From: JAZKSG01 sp036626215
Lineage (GTDB): Archaea; Thermoplasmatota; E2; DHVEG-1
DNA: 5,319 bases
Reading direction: 5' to 3'
NCBI GenBank assembly: GCA_036626215.1
Contig: JAZKSG010000064.1
Coordinates: 1-5,319 of the forward strand
Shown here: positions 5,303-5,319 of the stretch, in pieces
Layout: each line of letters starts with the position of its first letter
How positions within the stretch are numbered: position 1 is the first letter of the stretch
Notes under the pieces: model-generated
What the model saw: only the letters and a program-made list of their open reading frames with translations
What the model was told of the DNA's origin: nothing
Databases searched by the model: none
Program-made: the position numbers and the translations under genes

Positions 5303-5319
5303 CCCTTGTTTTTCCCTCC

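Noticed and set aside
1..5319. CRISPR array, transposon ends, tRNA or rRNA
   Set aside because: No regularly spaced repeats, transposase-like reading frame or tRNA-like cloverleaf was seen when reading through both strands.

Overview
The window looks like a piece of an AT-rich archaeal chromosome. Three things point that way. The first gene is an Ogg2-type 8-oxoguanine DNA glycosylase, a family best known from archaea. Genes end in bare poly-T tracts. Several genes are preceded by TATA-like AT boxes and by GGAGG-type ribosome binding sites. A euryarchaeal or Thermoplasmatota-like host is my best guess, but it rests on family memory and not on a marker gene.

Layout from left to right. Positions 1-207 hold no long gene. 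They contain a striking polypyrimidine tract, a 20-codon minus-strand mini-ORF with a strong ribosome binding site, and a probable promoter for the first gene. Positions 208-2019 form a likely two-gene operon: the Ogg2 glycosylase/AP lyase, then 12 bases later a DUF318/ArsP-like permease with a cysteine-rich YHS/TRASH-like metal-binding head. A T7 tract follows the permease stop directly. Positions 2141-3106 encode, from their own apparent promoter, an exported protein with a class I glutamine amidotransferase-like fold (BPL_N-like). A hairpin plus T8 terminator follows. Positions 3107-3361 are a 255-base leader with regulatory-looking structure. Positions 3362-4999 encode an AMP-forming acyl-CoA synthetase of the medium-chain (ACSM/Macs) type. 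Positions 5021-5302 on the minus strand encode a convergent 93-residue protein of unknown function.

The genes do not form one obvious pathway. The glycosylase and permease could share a theme of oxidative, metal or metalloid stress, but this is inference from adjacency alone. The synthetase activates carboxylic acids to CoA thioesters and appears to be an independent unit. I found no mobile element, CRISPR array, tRNA or rRNA. I see no clear new multi-gene system. The best leads are the metal-binding permease, the exported cysteine amidotransferase-like protein with a modified active-site motif, and the hairpin that overlaps the ribosome binding site of the synthetase.
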